A stretch of 64,000 nt of DNA. Origin: Parus major. Taxonomy: Eukaryota; Chordata; Aves; Passeriformes; Paridae. The notes under the pieces were generated by a model that was not told the origin of the DNA, did no database searches, and saw only the letters and a program-made list of their open reading frames with translations. Shown piece after piece: positions 39,101 to 48,489 of this stretch (position 1 is the first letter of the stretch; each line of letters opens with the position of its first letter). The stretch covers positions 42,383,645-42,447,644 of the forward strand of contig NC_031799.1 in NCBI RefSeq assembly GCF_001522545.3, in the 5' to 3' direction. The translations under genes and the position numbers were made by a program.

Positions 39101-41766
39101 AGGAAAAAAGTCTCAAAACACTTTTATAACAGAGCAAAGCTGCTTTCAGTTCTAACATTTCCACTCATGCCCTACCTCGCCCACCAATTTATACTGATTA
39201 CAAATTTTATATTGCCCATTTAAACATGTTTAAAACACAAATAAAGCACACTTTAAAGTCAACAAAGCAAATCTTGTCGAACCTGGGAATTCTCAGTATG
39301 GGATACTCATAGAGTACCCTCATTCTCACTTCTATTTCTGTCCCTTTCCATAAAGTTTCCTTTCTCTAACAAACTCATAATGAAACAGTTGGCAGACTCC
39401 TTCTATGTATTCTCCCTTCATTTAAGGATCCCAGGAAGGAGGGTGAATAGAAAAGAGTGTGTACATAATTTTATCCTGGCAGCCTGTAAGGATAATCCTT
39501 ATCAATTTTATAATCCTCCTTCTGCAATATCAAGCTTTAGCATGTATGTATCATACAGACCATAAAGACTGTTAGCATTCTCTTTTCTTTACCTTTTTAT
39601 GAAAAATTGTAGGTGATCTCTGTTTTCTAATGCTTACCACCAGCATAAAAGAAGCTGTAATTGTCTCAAATTTCTTTTGGAAACATCTGGTGTGGAAGTT
39701 ACTCAATATGGATGTGTAACTACAAGGGTCACTGAGGTGGGGAGGAAGGGGCACTATATTTGGTTGACAAAAGGCTGGGTATTTAACCCATTTCAGCTTG
39801 CATGTTGGGTCTGTATGATTCAGGATGTGTAATGGGGTAGTTGCATTTAAGCCTGATAGACTGTAATAGTACAGCCTCCCAGGGTGATATATGAAGCCCA
39901 AATGTATGAGTTGTTCTGACCACCTGCTCCCAGAAGCTGACAAAAGCAGGGATACTCACAAAAGCAAGATTTTAGCTTGCATGTTCACTGCACAGCAAAG
40001 AGACTCATTACTCACACCACATGCAAACAGCCTATTTACCCTCAATCTATCAGAGCCTATGCCAGGAAATGAGTTCCAGCAGGTTAGTATTTTGGTTGCA
40101 CACTGAAAGCTGTGCAACCAAAAGGAAGAAGTTCAGTACAGCTCTACAAAACTGTCTGAGTTGCCCAAAAATTCAAGTATACTTGCCATATCAGGCACTA
40201 CTCTCATTGCAGGAATCACAAGGAAGTGTAACTAAAAACTATATTCACTGGGATTTTCCCACATAAAAATGTTGGAACACTGCGGTGAAAAACCCCATGT
40301 AGGAAGGAAGATGTCAAAACACAGATTCTGCCTTTTCTTAGGCTGAATCCTACCCACACAAGTGATTGTGTGCAGAGTTCTAGGAAGATATAAACTTCTC
40401 AATGGATTTTACTACTATTGCTCATTCCAATTTTATTGTGCTTGCTCTCACACAAGCTACCAAGATAGGTCTTCAGTGGAGGGGTACCAAATAATAATTC
40501 CAGTGTTCTAGAAGTTCTAGTGTCCTGAATGTAAGGGACATGGGAAATTAGAATAACTTAAGAAACCTAAAATATTTTTAATTGATCATGTGTCATTCAA
40601 TTACTAGTAGTTAATAACAATAATCTTCAAAACTAATCTTCACAAACTTTGTGTCAGAAGTAAAAAAAAAGCCATACATTTCCTGTGGAGTTGCTTCAGG
40701 GTTTTTTTTAAATTTTACTGAAGTGTTATACAACATTTCCATGAGCCAGTAAAGGCACATACGTTTTTCACATCCTTATTTACTAGTCTTATTGTAAAAG
40801 TAGGACATTACAATCAGAAATACTCACTGAAATGTTGATCTCCAATGATACTTGGCACATTTCTGCATGGCACAAAACAACTGTCATCCATTCTTTTGCT
40901 GATGCTGGCAGCATTGCTCTGGATAGTGCTATTTAGGTGAAGTACTGGTCTATAAACTATTGATCAGACATTTAAATATCTGCTTGTTACTGGCAATGAG
41001 GCCTAATAAAAGCACCGCATGCTTCCACAGAGAGAGCTCTTCCCTGGACTGGAGATATGCTAAGACTTGTTCCAATTCAAGCCACTGTGAAAATGCACAT
41101 TATTTATAATTGCAAATAATATTTTTTACATAGATTCATCAGAACTATAAATATGCTATTTCTAGATTCACTTTCTTAAGATCCAGTGAAAATCAGATGA
41201 ATTTTAAAACTTCTCTCCAGAAAAGTAATGCAAATGTCAATGTTGTCTTCTTAGGTAGAGCTCCAGAGATGTTCTGTTAGACAACCTGCAAGAAGCTGAG
41301 ATGAACAGCATAGCAGCAAGCAGCTGCATTATTCTGTCTGTTCTCTCCGTATGCATTTGCTCCTGTTTGCACTTCCTGAAAGTCTAAACATACTCCATTG
41401 CTTTAGAAATAAAAAGCCATTCAGATACTTTGTCAGCCTAAACAAAAATAGCTGCTCTGTATTTATTGCAGATTGCTTCAGTCAAAAGAAGAAACATTGA
41501 GGCAATCCCTGCCTGTCAGTACACAGCCACAGAGTACTACCTAAGGAATTCATTACTAAGAAATAATTGTAGTAACACCTCTCTTTTTGAAATGAAATGA
41601 GTAGGGGATAAAGCACATATTTGCTATGTTTACAGCACAGTGTGGAAAAAGCAGTGAGACTACTTCAACTTTCATTCTAGCAGTAGATAAAGAACCAGCA
41701 GTCCTATTTCTTCATTCTAAGTCCACAGTAAATTTCTCCTACAGCATTCTATAAAAAATTACCATG

Positions 41767-41806
41767 TGTATATATATATAGTAAAATATATATATATATA
41801 TATATT
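41767..41806. repeat. (TA)n microsatellite, interrupted
   Basis: Two TA arrays separated by GTAAAA, about 40 bases in all. Intron 2. Likely polymorphic. Confidence 0.9.
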
Positions 41807-44800
41807 ACCAGCCACAAATAAAACTGTTCAATAACTTTTGACATGATTTCTTTCTTATTTCAAATATTATGTGGGAACACAAGCAAACAGAAGAAACAAT
41901 CGTTTAAATAATTAATGGCCCAGCTCTGCAATTCATCACTTTCCGATGAACAATCTCACTGGCATCAGCAGGACTGTTTACATCCTGGTATTTGGCTAAC
42001 CATGAACAAGAAGTAGGGAGTCAGCATACAGATGGGAGAATCCTTGGAAACCTCTCCTCATTCATCCTCCCAGAGCACCAGTGCAGAATCCCAAAACGTA
42101 CTCAGAGTAAATCCCACTGAGATCCAAAGAGATGTAAGCATCCACAAGTGTTTTCACCAAGGATTTGGAGAGGACTGTCATCACTGATCATGTGAGCTAT
42201 GAGACTGCACCAAGGTCACCACGATGAAGTTGCTAGATAGTCCATGCATATCTTCAATCTTTAGATACATTAGAATATAATCATTGAATTATATTTCATT
42301 TGTCAAGATTAAGTGGCTGAATGAAGACACTTCTGAATGCTTGCAGTCAGAATTTGGTTAATAATTTTCTAGCAGTACAGCTTTCATTTCTCACTTGTAT
42401 TTTGGCATGATATGTTAGGAGCCCCTTTATTATTACCCCTCCATACTGGTTCTTGATAAGCACCTTGAGGAAAAAACATACTACTGAAGCTCTCAAGACC
42501 TGTGAAATGATATGGGGAAGCTTTAACATTGTCCTGTATGTTAGATGCTTTACGCAACTGCAACCAGTGAAATATTCAAAATCTAAATTTCAGCTTCAGA
42601 GGGATAAGATCCCTAACATCTTCAGCAATTGTTCTTTCAGTGTACAGAACTTGATAACTACACAGACTTCTTTTTTTTTTCCCTGTTTCCTGAATATCAC
42701 TGGCACATGAGGTCTCTGTGTGCTTTGAGAAACTGAAACCAATACCAGCATCCTATGAGGATGGTTCAACAATTTCACTTAAGGCCTCTCTTTAATTTAT
42801 TGAAGATGCAGTACCTTTTGACAAAACTAGTCCCACAGCAACAGCCATACCACACTGCCAGGTATAACCTTTCCCTGCAGATGATGGCCAAACTACACTC
42901 TGTCACTCTTTCTCCTGCGTGGCATAATCACTGCTATCTGTCAGACTACACCTTATTTCCGTGGTCAGTAAAAAGACTCACTAAAAGGCTATTTCTGAAG
43001 AGCATATAATGAATGGTGTAATCTAATCTGCATGTTGGCCCACATTTGACTTTCCAAAGCGTATGCAGCTTACTAAACCTAACCCAATGTCTGCAAAGCT
43101 TGGAAATGAGAGTATATCTAAGACATTTATATTTTCTCTGAAATTTCTTTATATTTAAAATGAAAAAATAAATTCTAATTCCGGCAACTACCATAAAATG
43201 TTTGTGGGGACAAGTTTCAATGTTAGTTTACATATTAAAAAAGAGAATGTAGTTTGAAATATGGCTTGGCTCTATTTGCAGGCTCAGGCCTAGATGAAAC
43301 AGGATGGAATATCCAATGCATGTTAGGATTTTTTTTTTTCAATACTCTTGGAAACTCAGCAACTTACATAATATGAGCAATGACTGAATAAAGCATGAAA
43401 AATAGTTTAGGATTTGTTATGACAACTTTGACATAATAGCACTGTGCCATTTTTTTTAACTATGCCTAACACAGCAACACTCTCAAGAAGAACAGCTGCT
43501 TAACTATTTCACCACAAACAAGACAGTGCAGTTGAGGATCATGACAACATCAGTTGCCAGTTTGATTAGAGATACACAGAATACTTTATGTTTCAGCTGC
43601 AGTTTTCTAGAAGGGGAACATGATCTCAGCACATGCATGGTTAGATGGCCAAAGGCTTTGGAGTAAGGAGGTCTTCCTAGTAAAGTCTAACAGAACCAAA
43701 AATTGCTAATGGGGTTCTTATGAAACTGGGATCTATCCAAAAAGTGAATTTCAATTTATATAATAAATCAAAGGTGTTACAGACATGCAATGAAGTATGT
43801 GGATGGCTTTTGAGTAGACATAATAAAAAGGTGATCATTATTTCCACCAATTTCTTTAAAAATATTTTCTAACCTAATTTTACCCAAACATAATGTAGAA
43901 GGAAGTAAAACCCTCAAATTAAGAAGAAGTGCAGAAGTCAAATGCTTTTCCTGAGCACAAAACTCTTCTACCCAATTGTGTTCAAACCACCATCAATTGA
44001 CTTTCAATATCTTTCTCCACAATTCTACTACCATGCTTCGGAAAATATGACAAACTATCAATACTTAGATGCCAGCCACTTAGAGCTGTGTGAAACTTGG
44101 CATTTTCACTTTGCAGGAGTGCAGGCAAATATTTTATTTGGTGTCAATCCACCATTTTCAGTCTGTGCTGATTTTCAAATAAGTTCAAATAGGCAAATGA
44201 ATAAGCAGTCAAAATTTCCACGTTTTACCTGGTTTCACTTCATGGCCATACAAATAAATAGGCATATCTTCAAGAACCAACAATGGAACAAGTTAGATGT
44301 TCAAATTCAGAAATACAAGAAAATATCTATCATGTGGTTATGGTGATTTACACCCAAATGTCAGGATCATGGAGGCTGTTAACCCTCTCTAGCACCATTA
44401 CGCTGTGTATTTTAATTCTGTAAAGTGCTGCAAGCATGTGCATTTATGATGCTATAGAAAGACCCCAAATGAGAATAATAGCAGCAATAATTAGGGTTTT
44501 TATAGATCCTGCCAGCACTCTATACCATCACAGGTAAACTTTTTTTCTTTCTACACTTTCCATCCACCTGCAAGTATCTTAGGATTGCAGCTCCTTGGAT
44601 CATCACTGCTCCTGTCAGTGTATCAAATTCTGCTCTTTATCTGGCAAAAATCATGAGTGATTTGCAACACAAATAATAGCAGGGGGAGCTTGTTTTAAAC
44701 AACAGAAGTCTACCACAGAAGTAGTAACAATTGAAAAGGTCTGACTGTACTAAGATTTCTGCTGAGAACATGCTCATTGCATTCTTCTATGGAGGAGTTA

Positions 44801-44819
44801 AAAGGAAAGAAGCCCCAAA

Positions 44820-45425
44820 TTCAAATAACAATAGGTACCACATGTGGAAAGCTGTGAGGTAGAGAAAAAAGGCCAAAGAGATGAAAGCAAAGAAATAATG
44901 AAAAGGAGAAATGAGACACTGGTAAAATACTGGTAGAAATAGAAAAGACTGAACAGTGAAAACTGAGATGTAGAAGGAAGATAATACAAATAATGGAAAT
45001 AACTTTAGAATACAGGATGAGAATGAAGAACAAATGGATTACAGGTGGACTGAAGGAGAGATGATGAGACAGGGAAAAGAAAGGAGAGGGAGCATGGAGG
45101 TATCTAATTACAGAATTCATTGGAGGCAAGATAAAATTACAGATGGAGATGAGAAAAGTTTAAGAAAGGATGGTATGAGAAGATGGAAATCCACAACCAG
45201 AGATGTATGTATCTGGAAATGCGATAAATAAAATCACTATTGTTCAGGCTAAAGGCAGAATTAGGATTTGAGAAATGTTATGAGAAGAGTATGAATAGGA
45301 AAATAGATAAAAAACAAGGTTATGTACAGAGGTCGAACACAAGATGCTATGAAAGAAAGAAGACCTTAGGAAAGGAATGGGAATGAAAAGCAATAAGTGA
45401 AGCAGGGACTTGGATGGAGAGCTAG
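44820..45425 (+). repeat. Purine-rich strand-asymmetric block
   Basis: About 600 bases in which the plus strand is dominated by A and G (repeated GAAGAA, GGAGAGA, AGATGGA-type words) with few C, so the transcribed RNA is pyrimidine-rich. It starts some 35 bases beyond the donor of exon 2. There is no clean repeat unit. Long minus-strand open frames here come from the scarcity of stop codons in pyrimidine-rich sequence, not from coding. Confidence 0.7.
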
Positions 45426-45458
45426 GTGCTAGCCCAGGTGCATGCAAGGTCATCTTAC

Positions 45459-46069
45459 CAGTCCACCACAGGTACTGAAGGAGGCGAAGGAGCCCGGGTA
45501 GCGGAGGACAGCACCACTGTAGTAACAAGCTCTCTCAGGTTGCGACTGTGCGGCCCTGGGTGGACTTTTGCCCTCACCCCCGAGCCGCTCTTCCACAGCA
45601 AAGCCAGGAGCCAGGAAGCGGCTGTCCCTCTTGAGCAGCAGGTAGAGTTCCCGAGCAAAAGCTGGGATCCTCAACAGCACTTCATCTGCATCCTCTGCTG
45701 GAGGTGGTGGTGGGGGGGACGGTGGTGTTGGCAACTGAGAGGCAGCACCAGACCCCTGGGGTAAGGGGGACCAGTGGTAAAACTCCTGAGACTCATACTC
45801 ATCCTCAGTGTCCTCTTCCTCTGCTGCCTCCCCTACAGCCTGTGCCTGGCCATCCACCGAGGAGGAGACTGAGCGCACCTCTCGGGAACTGCCAGCCACT
45901 GGGCTAGGTGTGACTGGGGCACTGAAAGTGCTGCTTCGGTTCCCACTACTGGGGTCGACGCTGCAACCCCCACCACCACCACTGCCACCTGTCGGCTCCT
46001 GCTGGCCCGGGCTCCATAGGGCGGGGAAGACGATCTCCCATTCTTCAGTTTCTTCTGAAGCATGGAGAC
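45459..46069 (-). CDS. ADAMTS19: ADAMTS19 exon 2: prodomain
   Basis: 611 nt (2 + 203 codons) encoding most of the prodomain, about residues 24-226 of the predicted product. It opens LHASEETEEWEIVFPALW, matching the human EEWEVVFPALW segment. A low-complexity linker follows, with a glycine run, an NRS glycosylation sequon, the conserved GSSREVRSV, an acidic tract EEEDTEDEYESQE and a proline run. It then returns to conserved prodomain with DADEVLLRIPAFARELYLLL, SRFLAPGFAVEER and YYSGAVLRYPGSFASFSTCG. The acceptor is TTTCCCGCAG before 46069; the donor CTG/GTAAGA is at 45458, phase 0. The linker is shorter and differs in sequence from the human one, while both ends are strongly conserved. Overlapping open frames on the other strand here are GC-driven shadows. 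The same frame continues open 5' of the acceptor, noted as a separate finding. Confidence 0.95.
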
Positions 46070-46449
46070 CTGCGGGAAATCCGGCAGATGCTTTAAATGA
46101 GTGGAGCACTGAGAGGCATCCAGTGCATGCCAAAAACCTACCCTTTACCCAACACAAGACGGTCCTTAGTCCTAGACCAACAAGCATGCCACAAAAAATA
46201 CTGTGGGGTTCATCTGTCCCTTTCATCTTGTCCTTACACACAATAGGGAGGCCAGCTGCTAGATGGGTCTGTGCTTGTTGATGTGTCTGGAACACACCAA
46301 GGTCCTGCATAACACTAAGAAACTGTACTCCAAACTGGCAGAAGTCGTGCTCGTACCAGTAGCTGGAGATGTTCTTCCTTTTGATCACCAGCTCCAAGCA
46401 AGGGAAGTTGCATAAACCCTTCATAATTTAGACAAAGTAACAACTTTTC

Positions 46450-46487
<38 letters not shown>

Positions 46488-47053
46488 CTGAAAAACCTAA
46501 AAAAATTTTAAAATTGCAACCTTCTCAGAATGCTGTGCTAGACCAATTATGCCTCCCAAAGTTTGGCCAAACGTACACACACATACAGACACACACCATG
46601 GCTGCACATACAAGTGGGAGCTGCGTGCACATGCTGTCTCATGATTATTCTTATAATGAAACTGAATTAGAATCACTAACTACTTATGTCCGCATATCCC
46701 ACACACTCTACATCACAATACAACCAAAGTCCGGTATGCCAGCATTATGTTTACAAAGATCTGAGTACACACAACCTCCACTAGCCTGACACAGGAAACA
46801 GTTTTATTTACACATTCATCTCACACTCTAGGAACAGCTCAGCCGAGAGAGATGACAGGGCTGCTTGTGGAAATCAGGTCTCATACAGAGGAGCGCTGCA
46901 CAGGGCACCCTCACAGCCGAGGCGTGCATTATCTGATCACCCATCAGTTACGGGGGGCGGCGCGGTTAACAATGGCCAGGTACCGCCACCGGCAGCCGCG
47001 GGGCGCGGAGGCCGCCCTGGGCTCGGCCCGTCCCGCGAAAGGCGCGAACTTAC
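46070..47053 (-). other. ADAMTS19: ADAMTS19 intron 1 (984 bp)
   Basis: Phase-1 intron bounded by GTAAGT and CCCGCAG. It holds the 3' edge of the CpG island (47053-46950), a 30-base A run (46455-46484) and an open frame continuous with exon 2 (46070-46424) whose codon use looks partly coding. No further exon is needed for the phase to close. Confidence 0.85.
46455..46484. repeat. Poly(A) tract, 30 bases
   Basis: Uninterrupted run of 30 A on the plus strand (T on the gene strand) in intron 1. It could be the tail of a retroposed sequence inserted on the plus strand, but the sequence to its left reads as an open frame on the minus strand and I recognise no retroposon there. Length in the assembly may be unreliable. 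Confidence 0.85.
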
Positions 47054-47120
47054 CTGCGCCGAGCCCGCTTGACAGCACGCACAGCTGGTAGAACACGCAG
47101 CACACGCGGCTCAGGCGCAT
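47054..47120 (-). CDS. ADAMTS19: ADAMTS19 exon 1: signal peptide
   Basis: Encodes the secretory signal peptide: 22 codons plus one base, beginning MRLSRVCCVFYQLCVLSSGL, a basic start followed by a hydrophobic core. The human protein also starts MRL followed by a Cys-rich hydrophobic stretch, which is why I take the ATG at 47118-47120 as the start. It has A at -3 (GAGG before ATG). A second in-frame ATG lies six codons upstream (47136-47138), with C at -3 and G at +4, and the frame stays open further upstream because the sequence is a CpG island. The exon ends GGCGCAG, followed by a consensus GTAAGT donor at 47053, leaving phase 1. The glycine split over the junction is completed by GT at the start of exon 2. 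The 5' UTR extent cannot be read from sequence. Confidence 0.92.
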
Positions 47121-47349
47121 CCTCCCTCCCAGCGCCATCGGCTCCGCGCCCGCGGGACGCCGGCCGGCAAGACACGCAGGGCTGTGCCGAGTCGTGCCGC
47201 CGGGTCGAGCGGGGAGTGCCGCGGGGCGCAGCCACCTGGCCGCCCGCGGAGAAACTGCGGGAGAGCGCGAGCAGCGCGTCCCTCCGGGGCGGGAGGGCGG
47301 GCGGGCAGCACCGGCGGCGCGGGATGCGCGGCGCACGGCGGCCGGGCGT

Positions 47350-47429
47350 TCGTGTGTGTGTGCGTGCGTGTCTCTGTCTGTCTGTCCGTGTGTGTCCGTG
47401 TCCGTGTGTGCGCGTCTCTGCGTGTGTGG
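47350..47429. repeat. GT-rich alternating purine-pyrimidine tract in the promoter
   Basis: Imperfect GT, GCGT, CTGT and CCGTGT repeats (CA-rich on the gene strand) inside the CpG island, about 230-310 bases upstream of the start codon. Alternating purine-pyrimidine sequence of this kind is polymorphic and can adopt Z-DNA; whether it lies in the 5' UTR or the promoter depends on the unknown start site. Confidence 0.8.
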
Positions 47430-48189
47430 GGGCCCGGGCAGGCGGGAGCGCGGCCCGTGCGCGCACACAGCGCCCGGCGGCGGGCGGGCAGCTGCGCCCC
47501 GGCGGCAGCGACCGCGCTGCCCCCGCCCGCCGCTCGCCCCCACGGGGCGGGACGCGCCGGGCCCCGTCCCGTCCGGCCCCGCCCCGCCCCGCCCGGGCGG
47601 GCACCCGCCGCGGCCCCCCTTCCCTCGCCCCGCCACAACCCGGCAGGCGCCCGGGCGGGTCCAGGAGCGGCCGAGCCTCGGCCGCAGCCCCGGCCCCGGG
47701 AGACGGTGCTTCGCACCCCGCCCGTGAGGGGCGCGCACCGCGTGCGGCCCGGCGGCAGGAAGGGTTCCCCTCATCCCCGTCTCCAGCAAGGCGCTCAGCG
47801 GATCCTTTGCCTAAATTCAGGGGGCAGCAGACACTGACCACTTTTGCCTAGTCTCATGTAATTTGATTCTAAGCTCCTTTTGCCCCCACCACGCAGCTCC
47901 ATGGAAACCCATCACTTTCCACGCCGGCCCTTGTCAGCAGAGGAATGAGTAAATGAGGAGTGAGCAAAAAGCTTTAGCTGCACATCTAGCATCAGCATGA
48001 ACTGAAAAAGCAACAGGTAAAGACGTCCCTCTAAAACTCGGATTTTGTCATAACTTCTGCTGCTTTACCTACTGTTGTTGGTGTCAAAGGTGATTGCTGT
48101 GCCTTAGGGGAAGGCAGAACAATCCAGTGGGGTGAGGAAAGCCATCTGTGCCGTTAATGGGAAGTTAAGAAGTTGCAAGAATTCTTTCT

Positions 48190-48225
48190 AGAAGTTAGCT
48201 GTAAAGTTAGAAGTTAGCTGTAAAA
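48190..48225. repeat. Short tandem duplication, 19-base period
   Basis: AGAAGTTAGCTGTAAA occurs at 48190-48205 and again at 48209-48224. Confidence 0.85.
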
Positions 48226-48460
48226 TGAAAAGCAAAACATACAAACAAACAAAAATCACGTGTTACAGCTCCAAATAAAAAACACGTTTGGACTCCACAG
48301 AAGCCAAATGCAGCTGGCTTTTGGTCTCTGCTCTGTTCAGCAGCTGCTTGAAAAGTATGCTGCATGGGTAGGTATTCTCAGCTGACTCCAAAATAGTATT
48401 TTTGATTACTTGTTTCATTTATAGGGGGAAAAGGTTATCAAACACTGGTCTTTTTCTCTC

Positions 48461-48489
48461 TTTTTTTTTTTTTTTTTTTCTTTTTTTTT
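48461..48489. repeat. Poly(T) tract
   Basis: Nineteen T, one C, nine T on the plus strand, preceded by a CT-rich stretch. About 1.3 kb upstream of the start codon on the gene strand. Confidence 0.85.

Larger units (their letters stand above)
21115..45458 (-). other. ADAMTS19: ADAMTS19 intron 2 (24.3 kb)
   Basis: Largest intron in the window, phase 0, bounded by GTAAGA and TTGCAG. It contains a strand-asymmetric block (44820-45425), AT and GT microsatellites, CR1 pieces at 25210, 30691 and 32211, a tRNA-derived SINE (28251) and an LTR-like segment (about 25692-27253). No exon or RNA gene was recognised in the rest, which is AT-rich and without coding signal. Confidence 0.85.
1..47138 (-). other. 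ADAMTS19: ADAMTS19 gene, 5' part (exons 1-7, truncated at window edge)
   Basis: Partial gene for a secreted zinc metalloprotease with thrombospondin repeats. Seven exons on the minus strand join in frame into about 434 residues: signal peptide, long prodomain, furin site, then the first part of the reprolysin-type catalytic domain. Stretches such as RYSYKLPQEYNIETVVVADP and MYIGHHGEKMLESFCKWQ match ADAMTS19 rather than ADAMTS17 or other paralogues. The human protein is about 1,200 residues, so roughly the first third is here; the HExxH zinc motif, disintegrin-like, Cys-rich, spacer and TSP1 modules lie outside. No frameshift or stop interrupts the exons, so the gene looks intact. ADAMTS19 is an enzyme of poorly known substrate; human loss-of-function is linked to heart-valve disease, and mouse expression is reported in developing gonad and valve. 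Identity is secure; the boundary at position 1 is the window edge, not the gene end. Confidence 0.96.
46951..47800 (-). promoter_or_regulatory. ADAMTS19: CpG island promoter of ADAMTS19
   Basis: About 850 bases of very GC-rich, CpG-dense sequence in an otherwise AT-rich window, centred just upstream of the predicted start codon and covering exon 1. It includes repeated GC boxes (CCCCGCCC units around 47575-47595, Sp1/KLF type) and no obvious TATA box near the start, as in many CpG-island promoters. Long open frames on both strands here follow from high GC and are not called as genes. The exact transcription start cannot be read; it probably lies between 47140 and 47800. Confidence 0.85.

Noticed and set aside
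43942..44346. 134-codon plus-strand open frame in intron 2
   Set aside because: No domain recognised, AT-rich random-looking composition, antisense to ADAMTS19, no splice or promoter support.
45244..45528. Minus-strand open frame beside exon 2
   Set aside because: Runs through the pyrimidine-rich block in a frame other than exon 2; leucine/serine-rich composition reflects base skew.
46455..46484. Poly(A) tail of a processed pseudogene on the plus strand
   Set aside because: The sequence to its left does not read as a plus-strand coding region and no target duplication was seen.
47069..47851. Long plus-strand open frames of 177-260 codons across the CpG island
   Set aside because: They are Arg/Pro/Ala-rich translations of GC-rich DNA, overlap each other in several frames and the true exon 1 on the other strand, and show no domain.
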